A stretch of 64,000 bases of DNA, from positions 496,001 to 560,000 of the forward strand of contig NZ_JBBJCN010000002.1 in NCBI RefSeq assembly GCF_037622515.1, in the 5' to 3' direction. This document shows positions 44,377 through 51,873 of this stretch, piece by piece. The stretch is from Paradesertivirga superstes. Its GTDB lineage: Bacteria > Bacteroidota > Bacteroidia > Sphingobacteriales > Sphingobacteriaceae. The number at the start of each line of letters is the position of its first letter. Positions within the stretch are counted from its first letter, which is position 1. The notes under the pieces were generated by a model that saw nothing but the letters and a program-made list of their open reading frames with translations, had not been told where the DNA came from and made no database searches. Made by a program: the position numbers and the translations under genes.

Positions 44377-44751
44377 CTAGTAGTAATAATTTCCGTTTTT
44401 TTCTTGTTTCTTCCTTTGTCCGGGAGGCATTCCATGCGGGTGATTTCCCTTATTACCCTTTTTTGAATCATAATCGCCATTCCGGCCATTTGTGTAAACT
44501 TTAACACGGTCCGTTCTCATTTCGTAATGCCCAGGTATGGTACGTACACCAATTCCCAGAATTCCCCTGGTTTGGTATTCTGGAATCCAGACACGTTTTT
44601 CAATTAATTGCCAACGATATTCACCACGTTCATCACTATAAGTCCCGGATTCGTATGTTCTGCTCACAACCTGTTCTCTGTTTTGCGCCATTGCGCTGTT
44701 AGCCGTTAATGCTGCAAAAACAGCCAACATGTAAATCAGTCTTTTCATCAT
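44377..44751 (-). CDS. Secreted basic protein of unknown function
   Basis: The 124-residue protein has a signal peptide (1-22, SAMA/Q), then a soluble core (VVSRTYESGTYSDERGEYRW, VWIPEYQTRGILGIGVRTIPG) and a basic, glycine- and asparagine-rich tail (YDSKKGNKGNHPHGMPPGQR). No known domain is recognised. It is the last gene before the low-oxygen island and has its own terminator. Confidence 0.65.
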   Translation of the reverse strand: MMKRLIYMLAVFAALTANSAMAQNREQVVSRTYESGTYSDERGEYRWQLIEKRVWIPEYQTRGILGIGVRTIPGHYEMRTDRVKVYTNGRNGDYDSKKGNKGNHPHGMPPGQRKKQEKNGNYYY

Positions 44752-45046
44752 TTAGATTTTGAAAGTTTTAATATTAGCAAGGTAAAGCGAGAAGATGAAG
44801 TGAAGATGAATTTCTCCAAATATTTGATTTTTTTTGCCGATTTTCCTTAAGGTACCAAGGGCAATTTCAGAAATCCTATGGTTCTGATAGATAACATCCT
44901 CAACTAAATTACAGCCGCAACATTAAACCCGATCTATATTTTTTCTGAGTAGAAGTTTTATCATGCCTCAAAAAGAGATAGGGTTATGACCACGAATATC
45001 TATGTAATCTTCAAAAAGAATTTTTAACGGGGGATAATCATATGAA

Positions 45047-45376
45047 TCAACAGATAGGACTTCTGCTGTTTTTAAGTTCAAATACACAGCCATTAAGCTG
45101 TTGAGTAACCTTTATTTGACAGGCCAACCGGCTTTTATAATCGGAATCAGGAAGAAGATCCAATGTATCTATCTCATGATCACCAGCCTCGGTCAATTGA
45201 TCAAATCCATTTAACACTACCACATGACAGGTAGCACATTGAGCAATTCCACGGCAAGTTGCCGCTATCGGATATTCCCATGCTTTTAACACTTCCATCA
45301 AACTCAGATTGATATAATCAGGAATCTCAATACACTGAACATGGGCATTAATGTCTTTTACTTGAAAACTTATCAT
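45047..45376 (-). CDS. 2Fe-2S ferredoxin
   Basis: The 109-residue protein has the adrenodoxin/plant-type ligands C41-x5-C47-x2-C50 and C86, and the surrounding CRGIAQCATCHVVV loop. It is a small electron carrier, cytosolic. An FNR-like palindrome lies at 45426-45437, with a TTTG at the fixed distance, so it belongs to the proposed regulon. The divergent gene is a YhbP-like split-barrel protein. No reductase partner is adjacent. Confidence 0.88.
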   Translation of the reverse strand: MISFQVKDINAHVQCIEIPDYINLSLMEVLKAWEYPIAATCRGIAQCATCHVVVLNGFDQLTEAGDHEIDTLDLLPDSDYKSRLACQIKVTQQLNGCVFELKNSRSPIC

Positions 45377-45394
45377 ATAGCCTGTATCACCTTA

Positions 45395-45437
45395 CAAAGG
45401 AGGGCATACTAACAGGTAAATAAAATGACGGAAATCA
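45395..45437 (-). promoter_or_regulatory. Proposed FNR-like site and -7-like element of the ferredoxin gene
   Basis: The palindrome TGACggaaATCA is at 45426-45437. On the minus strand a CTCCTTTG sequence ends at 45395; the centre of the palindrome is 36.5 bp from that last G, the same distance as at four other promoters. The site also lies upstream of the divergent YhbP-like gene. Confidence 0.65.
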
Positions 45438-45561
45438 CATTTCTATATGATTTAGTCTGCGTTTCAAAACTCGTCTTTAATGTTTAAAATCATTAATCTA
45501 TTTGATTAAGAACACCCTTATACTACAAAATACCTGGTATTTTGGGCAGGTAATGGTAAAC

Positions 45562-45999
45562 ATGAAAAAGGAAATATTAAATTTTATTAAAGAAAATAAA
45601 ATCGCGACCATAGCATGTTCAGATGAAAACAATAAGCCCTATTGTTTTCATTGCTTTTACATTTTTGATGAGATAAATAACATGCTATTTTTCAAATCTT
45701 CATTGAACACCTACCATTCAAAGGCCATTATTAACAATCCAGGCATAGCAGGAAGCATATTGCCGAATAAAATTGATTTCATCGCATTAAAAGGCATACA
45801 ATTTACCGGCATCATTTTGACAAAAGATTTTCCGGATGATGTTAATCCTAACCATTATTACCATAAAAAACTACCGCTTGCATTGGCTAAACCCGGAAAC
45901 GTCTTCTGTATTAAATTAGAGATGGTTAAGATGAGTGACAACACAAATATTTTTGGTGAAAAACTACTCTGGCAACGGTCTGAACTAATTTCGGGCTAA
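45562..45999 (+). CDS. YhbP/UPF0306-like split-barrel protein
   Basis: The 145-residue protein has the pyridoxamine-oxidase-like split-barrel pattern, including ALKGIQFTG and MSDNTNIFGEKLLWQR, which match E. coli YhbP. The family probably binds flavin; its reaction is unknown. I start at ATG 45562 (MKKEILNF); ATG 45553 is a close alternative, and the in-frame TTG at 45502 is not credible. It is divergent from ferredoxin and shares its FNR-like site. Confidence 0.75.
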   Translation: MKKEILNFIKENKIATIACSDENNKPYCFHCFYIFDEINNMLFFKSSLNTYHSKAIINNPGIAGSILPNKIDFIALKGIQFTGIILTKDFPDDVNPNHYYHKKLPLALAKPGNVFCIKLEMVKMSDNTNIFGEKLLWQRSELISG

Positions 46000-46348
46000 A
46001 AGTTCACTTGCCCTTTGATGGCCATTTGTTTTATTATGAATTTAAAATCTTGAGGGTGCTTTTTATGCAATAGCTGCCTAATTAATACCTGCCGGGAATC
46101 TAATTCCTACAAATCCAAAGCAAATAGGCATATAGTCCATGTTTTTTGGGGAAAATGCGGACTAAACGCGGACTATATGCGGACTTGCTAAGCATCAGGG
46201 GTTAACTTGGTAACACGAATAAGTGGCATTAAGCCAGTCCTCCCAAGAGCCAAGCGCTGAAATTAAGTCTCATTGTATCAACTTTGTTTCTGTGATACTA
46301 AATAAGTGAATTAAAAGAATCGATAGCCTTTACGAGGAATGCCCAAAG
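46000..46348. other. 349-bp gap between convergent genes with a triple 11-bp repeat
   Basis: No gene or tRNA is seen. It contains three tandem 11-bp near-copies (46155-46187) and a perfect 8-bp inverted repeat made from one of them (46131-46138 with 46170-46177). Confidence 0.6.
46131..46187. repeat. Three tandem 11-bp repeats plus inverted half
   Basis: Units ATGCGGACTAA (46155-46165), ACGCGGACTAT (46166-46176) and ATGCGGACTTG (46177-46187) share a CGGACT core. TATAGTCC at 46131-46138 is the perfect reverse complement of GGACTATA at 46170-46177. Confidence 0.75.
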
Positions 46349-46807
46349 TTATTTAGCCCAGAATTCATTCGGATAGCTTTCTGAATAAGGCTGATGTATG
46401 TCAGCTATTAATTCTCCCATTTCATCTAATTGCTGCACTGATAAAGTCTTTTCGATATATGGAAACAATTCGCGTTCCTCAAAACGAATATGAGCTTCGA
46501 TCAGATCTGCAAGTTTGAGCAATATGTCTTTATCATTTTCTGGCAAATTATTTATCAGATCCCTGATTTCTGAATGTTCCCGTATTGTTCTTTTGCGATA
46601 TTCATCATCTGAATCAAGATAAATAAGAACCTGATTTTCCTCCTCTTCAAAATGAGGAATTAATGCTTCGCCAGCAAAATGGGAAACGTAGTTTGCCAGC
46701 TCGCCGACTGAAACATTGCGTTTTAATCCCTCTTTGATCTTCCATCCCAAAAGAAGTCCGTGATGATGATCGCGTGATAACTCGATCAGGTTCTTATTTC
46801 GTTTCAT
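46349..46807 (-). CDS. Hemerythrin-domain protein
   Basis: The 152-residue protein is one four-helix hemerythrin domain, with iron-ligand blocks DHHHGLLLGW near the start, HFEEEE, EHSEI and HIRFEERELFP. Such proteins bind O2 or NO through a di-iron centre. It follows the RIC gene by 20 bp and is co-transcribed, so an FNR-like site upstream of RIC would control both. O2 storage and NO or peroxide defence are both possible roles. Confidence 0.9.
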   Translation of the reverse strand: MKRNKNLIELSRDHHHGLLLGWKIKEGLKRNVSVGELANYVSHFAGEALIPHFEEEENQVLIYLDSDDEYRKRTIREHSEIRDLINNLPENDKDILLKLADLIEAHIRFEERELFPYIEKTLSVQQLDEMGELIADIHQPYSESYPNEFWAK

Positions 46808-46827
46808 AAATTTGGTATTTAGGCGAT

Positions 46828-47787
46828 TTATAGACTTAAATCCAGTTCTTTTTCAAGCTGAATAGCTTTTGGGAAAAGGATATTATTTTCAAGATGCACA
46901 TGATTAAACAGGTCGTCTTCAAACTCCATCAATTTTTTATAAAGTATTGTATAGGATGCACATGCATCAGCAGGCAGGGTGTAATCATTACTTGCTGCAC
47001 GAATAGCGGCGAAATCCTCCCCTGCCTGCTCATGCTCCATCTCCATCATTTGAGTCGGATTATCTACACTTCCAAATGCTGCGGGACTAATTGAGGTTTT
47101 ATTTTTAGAAGCAAAGACTAATTCTTTAATAAAAGGAAATAGAATTTTCTCTTCTTTCATCAGGTGCAGAGTAAAATCGGAAGCTACACGAGAAAAGATC
47201 TGTGCTACCTCAATTAACTCAGGATGTGTGTCGCCATGAACGCTTGCCACCTTATTAGCAAGTTCAGTAATAAAAGGAATATTTTCTTTAACATACAAAT
47301 GATGCGTATTAATAATGTAATCGGTTAAAAAATCCAGATCCCATTTATCAAAAGGCAGTGAGCTCCCCTGTCCAAAATCTTGCACATTTGCTAATTCGGC
47401 TCTAACCTTTTCTACATCAATATCTTTTGCTTTACAGACTTCTTCAATAGTTTTTTTACCACCGCAACAAAAGTCAATACCCAGCTTTTTAAACACCTGA
47501 GCTTTGCGGAAATCTTTTGCCACTATTTCTCCAATAGTTTCATTAGACTGAGCGGTACTAATTTTACCGATTTTTACATTCCACCATTGCGGACCGTTTT
47601 CCAGATATTCCCATGTGAACACCTTACCCCTCTCACTCAGAAATTTGTAATAAAGTGGTTTAGGGTCGTGATCATTACGAATGATAAATACCTGGCCAGG
47701 ATTTAATGCATCAAATTTTTCAAAAATCCGGGGATGCTTAAAACTGGGTTCAATTTGGGTTACATCAAGAGTTAAAACAGTTTCCAT
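46828..47787 (-). CDS. ric: Iron-sulphur cluster repair protein RIC (ScdA/YtfE) with N-terminal DUF2249
   Basis: The 319-residue protein has three parts: a DUF2249 domain (~1-72), a ScdA_N domain with the C107-C108 motif (FCCGGKK), and a hemerythrin domain (~150-310) with THHLYVKENIPF, HLMKEEKILFPF, MEHEQAGEDF and HVHLENNILFP. RIC proteins repair Fe-S clusters damaged by NO or oxidants. The DUF2249 addition is known in some Bacteroidota. An FNR-like palindrome is at 47859-47870. The hemerythrin gene follows 20 bp downstream. Confidence 0.92.
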   Translation of the reverse strand: METVLTLDVTQIEPSFKHPRIFEKFDALNPGQVFIIRNDHDPKPLYYKFLSERGKVFTWEYLENGPQWWNVKIGKISTAQSNETIGEIVAKDFRKAQVFKKLGIDFCCGGKKTIEEVCKAKDIDVEKVRAELANVQDFGQGSSLPFDKWDLDFLTDYIINTHHLYVKENIPFITELANKVASVHGDTHPELIEVAQIFSRVASDFTLHLMKEEKILFPFIKELVFASKNKTSISPAAFGSVDNPTQMMEMEHEQAGEDFAAIRAASNDYTLPADACASYTILYKKLMEFEDDLFNHVHLENNILFPKAIQLEKELDLSL

Positions 47788-47827
47788 AATTAATCTATAA
47801 ATAAAAGATATTTTTGTCTTCTATTTA

Positions 47828-47870
47828 CAAAGAAGGCTATTTTTAAATAAGAGGAAAATGATTTGAATCA
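47828..47870 (-). promoter_or_regulatory. Proposed FNR-like site and -7-like element of ric
   Basis: The palindrome TGATttgaATCA is at 47859-47870. On the minus strand CTTCTTTG ends at 47828, again 36.5 bp from the palindrome centre. The -7 match is partial (TTTG kept, TA lost). Confidence 0.6.
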
Positions 47871-47895
47871 CTTTTTGAAGATTTTGAATAAAAAA

Positions 47896-47921
47896 TGCCA
47901 GGCACAAAATTGAGACTGGCA
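47896..47921 (-). terminator. Terminator-like hairpin after the two-domain usp
   Basis: TGCCAG (47896-47901) pairs with CTGGCA (47916-47921) across a 14-base loop, followed on the minus strand by a T-rich stretch. It lies between the usp stop and ric. Confidence 0.5.
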
Positions 47922-47944
47922 CTTGGTTTAGGTTTCAGAATATT

Positions 47945-48823
47945 TTACTGGCTGGAAGAAATCAGCTCCTGGACATCAAAGCTATAGGCATAAGGCATTA
48001 TCAATAAGGGTACTTTAATAGAATGCGCAAGTTGTTTACTTATGCTAATATGAAACAGCCCCTCAAAGAAGTCGTATCGTTTATGAACAAGAGTTAAAAT
48101 ATCTACTTTATCCGAATTACTAATTGCAAGCAAGCCTTTGGGAACATTATCTCCTTTAATGGTTTTGTATGTTAACTTGATATCTTCTTCATTTAATTGT
48201 TCAGATATAGAATATTCAACCACTTTTTCGGATTCACTCAGCGGGAGATCTAATGGAGAGATATGGCTCACGGCTATCTCTGCGTTAAATGCTTTTGCAA
48301 GTTTTGCCAGGTAAGAAATCACTGTCGAATTATCAAAAGTAAGATCGGTCGCATAGGTAATATTCCTGATATCTTTAAAATACGCGTTTTCAGGGACAAT
48401 TAAAACCGGGCAATTAATACTGTCAATAATATCGCTGGTATGGCTGCCAAAGAATTTTAACAGACCTTTTGATTTATTTGAGCCAATTACTACAAGGTCT
48501 ATTGATTTTTCATGGACAACATTTTCGGCAACTTCTCTCAACATATCCAAATCATTGATATATGATATCGATGGACAAAAACTTAGAGGTTCCTGATTAA
48601 AAGAAAGTATTTGATGTAAATGCATGCCAATCTCTCTGAGACGTTTAATAGTCTGGTTACGTAAGATCAATTGATCTGCCAGTGGATATGATAATTTCTC
48701 TTTAATTTCTAAAGCATGGCATAGAAAGATATTGGCTTTAATTTTTAATGCCATATGCATTGCATATTCTGCAGCCGATTTAGAGCGATCAGAAAAATCT
48801 GTTAATACCAGGATATTTTTCAT
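47945..48823 (-). CDS. Universal stress protein, tandem UspA domains
   Basis: The 292-residue protein has two UspA domains (~1-140 and ~150-290). The first keeps VVIGSNKSKGLLKFFGSHTSD, a changed nucleotide motif; the second (VDILTLVHKRYDFFEGLF) lacks it, so ATP binding is doubtful. I chose ATG 48823 (MKNILVLTDFSD) because the UspA fold starts there and an FNR-like site (48879-48890) would otherwise fall inside the coding frame that starts at 48907. Role: cytosolic stress response, likely in low oxygen. Confidence 0.9.
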   Translation of the reverse strand: MKNILVLTDFSDRSKSAAEYAMHMALKIKANIFLCHALEIKEKLSYPLADQLILRNQTIKRLREIGMHLHQILSFNQEPLSFCPSISYINDLDMLREVAENVVHEKSIDLVVIGSNKSKGLLKFFGSHTSDIIDSINCPVLIVPENAYFKDIRNITYATDLTFDNSTVISYLAKLAKAFNAEIAVSHISPLDLPLSESEKVVEYSISEQLNEEDIKLTYKTIKGDNVPKGLLAISNSDKVDILTLVHKRYDFFEGLFHISISKQLAHSIKVPLLIMPYAYSFDVQELISSSQ

Positions 48824-48878
48824 ACCTAAATTTATTTTCTTATGATATAAAAATCGACTGATACTACGAACAATTGAA

Positions 48879-48890
48879 TGACAGAAATCA
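48879..48890 (-). promoter_or_regulatory. Proposed FNR-like site upstream of usp
   Basis: TGACagaaATCA lies 56 bp upstream of the chosen start. At the fixed 36.5-bp distance the minus strand reads TTTA instead of TTTG. Confidence 0.55.
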
Positions 48891-49027
48891 TCCCAGGACA
48901 TGATCATAAACAGAAATATAGTATATTCTACTTGCGACCTTTAAAAAGATAAGCCACATACGTTTTTGATTCAGGCTAATTCGCTGATCTACCTTGAAAC
49001 TGCAGAATTACGTTAAAACCACCGAAT

Positions 49028-49501
49028 ATGAAGAATAAAGTCTATTCTATTGAAAAAAAGGCAGGAATTTGGATTAACCACACCTGTGCACATGTTTATC
49101 AGTTAAATGATAATTTTCAGTACGAATTAAAAACCTTTTTTTCAGAACCTGAACAAAGCCAGGAAGAACAGGGAGGAAAAAAACATTCCAGGTTTAAACG
49201 AATGTTTATGAATCAGGCCAGGATACAACGTCGGGAACACCAAAAAATGTTAAAGTTTTTCGACTTAATAACACATCAGATACGAGATATAAACTATTTA
49301 TATCTGTTTGGGCCAGGTAGTTCAAAGCATGAGTTGAGTAATTTTGTAGAGAAAGCGGGTAAAAAATTTTCTATCAAAGTTATGGCTGTTGATGCAGCCG
49401 ATAAAATGACTCCGGCTCAAATGCTTGAACAGGTAAAAAATTATTTCAGAAGCTTAAGTTTCGAAGATTCACAAAGACAGTTATTATCAACTGAGCACTA
49501 A
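49028..49501 (+). CDS. Protein of unknown function, possibly related to bacterial eRF1-like (baeRF/host-attachment) proteins
   Basis: The 157-residue protein is basic in the middle (GGKKHSRFKRMFMNQARIQRR) and has a YLYLFGPGSSKHELSNFVEK stretch resembling the eRF1 domain 3 FGPG-type loop found in bacterial eRF1-like families, but it is too short for a whole protein of that group. No catalytic motif is visible. It sits between two stress regulators without an FNR-like site of its own. The relation is a guess. Confidence 0.55.
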   Translation: MKNKVYSIEKKAGIWINHTCAHVYQLNDNFQYELKTFFSEPEQSQEEQGGKKHSRFKRMFMNQARIQRREHQKMLKFFDLITHQIRDINYLYLFGPGSSKHELSNFVEKAGKKFSIKVMAVDAADKMTPAQMLEQVKNYFRSLSFEDSQRQLLSTEH

Positions 49502-49591
49502 TAATAAAGCTTTCAGCATTATTACAGAATTGAGAAGTGCAATGCTGCATGTAGCACACCGGAAATTGCTGATTAGGATTATAAAAAGATG

Positions 49592-49603
49592 TGATCTGTA
49601 TCA
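49592..49603 (+). promoter_or_regulatory. Proposed FNR-like site upstream of the regulator gene
   Basis: TGATctgtATCA is centred 128 bp before the ATG of the RR-CRP hybrid gene, which suggests self-control. No TTTG is visible at the fixed distance. Confidence 0.55.
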
Positions 49604-49725
49604 TTTCGCCAATGGGCATAGAAATGCAACTTTATCGATACAAATAAAGGATTTAATTAGTTGAAATTCAATTAATTAATACCTGACCCCAGGTTAAGAT
49701 AAATCATTTTTATGTACGATTAGCA

Positions 49726-50784
49726 ATGAGAAAAATACTATTAATTGACGATGACGAAGATTTCAGAGAAGGTGTGGCTGAAATACTTCAATTATCTAAT
49801 TACGTAACCTTAACCGCCCCTGATGGAAAAACCGGAGTTGAAAAGGCGCTAAAAGAAAAGCCGGATTTAATTATCTGCGACGTATCCATGCCTCATATGG
49901 ATGGATTTAGTGTGCTTCATATTTTAAGCCGTCATCCGGAAACAGTAGCCATTCCCTTTATTTTCATGACCGGAAAGAATGAATTAACAGACATTCGAAA
50001 AGGTATGGGTATGGGCGCTGATGATTACCTGGTAAAACCATTTGATGAAACTGATCTCTTGAATTCAATAGAAATGAGATTGAGTAAAACTAATGCACTT
50101 AAAGGTAAACTTACAGACATTCAGCAAAACATAGTTACATTTATTAAAGAAATCCGGTTAAACGGCACAGCAAATCTGGCCGTTATTGATAGCTCTGTTC
50201 ATAAATATAAAAAGAAACATATTCTTTATTCTGAAGGTCAAAAGGCTTCGGCCGTGTTTTTCATGGTAAGCGGAAAGGTGAAGGAGTACATGATTAACGA
50301 AGACGGGAAAGAGCTGATCACGAATATGTATGGTAAAGGAGATTTTATAGGTTATACAACCGTTTTAGAAAATAGCCTGTATAATGAAGCTGCCCAAATT
50401 ATAGAAGATGCTGAGTTGCTGTTAATTCCAAAAAAAGATTTTCTTCAACTATTAAACAATAACCTTCAGGTAGCAAATGAATTTATCAATATGTTATCGC
50501 ATAATGTTGTAATCAAAGATCAAAAGCTATTACAGCTTGCCTACAGTTCGCTGCGTAAAAAAGTAGCCACCGGTATTATTGAGGTTATTGACAAATTTAA
50601 AGATAAAAGAGATGGCAAACCTGTTATTGAGATTTCTCGTGAGGACCTTGCTAATGTGATCGGGGCAGCGCAGGAATCGCTTAGCAGAACTCTTAAAGAG
50701 TTTAAAAATGAAAATCTGATCGATATGCTTGAGGGAAATATAGTGGTTTTAAACGACACCAAGCTCAGGCAGCTGGGGTTTTAG
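49726..50784 (+). CDS. Response regulator fused to a CRP/FNR-type transcription factor
   Basis: The 352-residue protein has a receiver domain (1-120; D9/D10, phospho-acceptor D52 in CDVSMP, T82, K104), a cyclic-nucleotide-binding-like beta domain (~150-265) and a C-terminal HTH (~300-335). The recognition helix reads AAQESLSR: E317, S320 and R321 match the E-x-x-S-R of FNR, which reads TGAT half-sites. There is only one cysteine (C51), so no FNR-type Fe-S cluster. It has a TGAY-N4-RTCA palindrome upstream and is surrounded by genes with the same site; it is the best candidate regulator of the island. Its kinase is not in the window. Confidence 0.9.
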   Translation: MRKILLIDDDEDFREGVAEILQLSNYVTLTAPDGKTGVEKALKEKPDLIICDVSMPHMDGFSVLHILSRHPETVAIPFIFMTGKNELTDIRKGMGMGADDYLVKPFDETDLLNSIEMRLSKTNALKGKLTDIQQNIVTFIKEIRLNGTANLAVIDSSVHKYKKKHILYSEGQKASAVFFMVSGKVKEYMINEDGKELITNMYGKGDFIGYTTVLENSLYNEAAQIIEDAELLLIPKKDFLQLLNNNLQVANEFINMLSHNVVIKDQKLLQLAYSSLRKKVATGIIEVIDKFKDKRDGKPVIEISREDLANVIGAAQESLSRTLKEFKNENLIDMLEGNIVVLNDTKLRQLGF

Positions 50785-50980
50785 GGGCGCCAGATTTTAA
50801 TCATTCCAATTCAGACCGTCTTTGCATGGGGAAATTTTCAAATATTTTGGGAGAAATATTTATATCTCTTTAATGCTTTTTAAGGTCGGCAAAAAAGTCA
50901 AATTCCAGTGATAATGGCCAGAACTTGATAACAACCTGGTAATCAAAAATTAAACAGAGGTTTTATATTAATAATTTCAG

Positions 50981-51463
50981 ATGGAAACTATTTTAGTTCT
51001 TACGGATTTTTCATACAATGCATTTAATGCTGCCAGATATGCTGTTAACCTTGCAAACCAATTGCATGCAGCTAAAGTGATTATATATCATTCATTTAAG
51101 CTGGTGCCTTCTGATAATCCACCTCCATTCGCCTCTGAAGTTGAGGATCTGTGGAGTCAGACTGTCGAAAGATTAAATGAACTTAAAAGCTCATTACAGT
51201 TTTTTACAAACGAAAACACTAGTATTGAAACTCTTACGGATCAGAAGTCCCTACAATCGGCTATTGAATATATCAATAAGGAAGAGAAAGTTGGACTGGT
51301 TATAATGGGAAGTATTGGAAACAATAGACTTAAGGGTTTATTTATCGGAAGTAACACCCGCTCGCTATCTGATAGCTGCGAACTTCCTTTATTGATAATA
51401 TCTCCTGATACAAGGATTGAAAGGCTTGAAAAAGCTGAAAGATCTGAGCTTGCCTGCAGTTGA
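50981..51463 (+). CDS. Universal stress protein, single UspA domain
   Basis: The 160-residue protein is one UspA domain with an intact nucleotide motif (GSIG-x9-GS in GSIGNNRLKGLFIGSN), so it should bind ATP. It follows the RR-CRP gene by 196 bp. A near-match half-palindrome (TGATAATGGCCA) lies upstream but is not a full FNR-like site. Role: cytosolic stress survival. Confidence 0.9.
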   Translation: METILVLTDFSYNAFNAARYAVNLANQLHAAKVIIYHSFKLVPSDNPPPFASEVEDLWSQTVERLNELKSSLQFFTNENTSIETLTDQKSLQSAIEYINKEEKVGLVIMGSIGNNRLKGLFIGSNTRSLSDSCELPLLIISPDTRIERLEKAERSELACS

Positions 51464-51830
51464 TAAAACACGGGGCAGAATCCGGCCCATCGGATCCACC
51501 AATTTGAACAAGAGCTTCATTCCAAATCATCAGTTTTTTATTTTTTAGAGATAAAGCAGAAATTTTAGGGTCTCATACATATAAACAGAACAAGCGTTAA
51601 ACAGGCTGCTTGAACTATCATTACTCTTACAATTTTATTGTCAGAAAGGTCCTTGCTGATATAAACCGGCCATCAGATTTTACATCTTAAACCAATCAGT
51701 ATTTAACGATAGGCCTGCCCCGAGGAGCTCCCTGGCTTATCAACTCCCGCGGGGTGCAAAAGGGTTCAGTACATTTTCTCAGACCCCATTCTCATTATAA
51801 AAATTTTATTTTAAATGTATAGCATAAAAA
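51464..51830. other. Intergenic gap between convergent usp and adhE
   Basis: No coding frame or tRNA is visible. Near 51716-51760 it contains an unusually GC-rich patch (GGCCTGCCCCGAGGAGCTCC and GCGGGGTGC) with small palindromes. The adhE terminator begins at 51831. Confidence 0.5.
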
Positions 51831-51853
51831 AAGCGGCTTAAGTAAAGCCGCTT
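51831..51853 (-). terminator. Rho-independent terminator of adhE
   Basis: AAGCGGCTT (51831-51839) pairs perfectly with AAGCCGCTT (51845-51853) with a 5-base loop; on the minus strand a T-run of seven follows. Confidence 0.92.
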
Positions 51854-51873
51854 GATAACAAATCAATTTAGTG

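Noticed and set aside
46155..46187. Possible CRISPR-like or short repeat array
   Set aside because: The units are 11 bp, adjacent with no spacers, and there are no cas genes; a CRISPR array is excluded.
48824..48907. Upstream ATG for the two-domain usp
   Set aside because: The extra 28 residues do not look like UspA, and the FNR-like site would lie inside the coding frame.
50785..50980. TGATAATGGCCA upstream of the single-domain usp as an eleventh site
   Set aside because: One conserved base of the second half is missing, so it does not meet TGAY-N4-RTCA.
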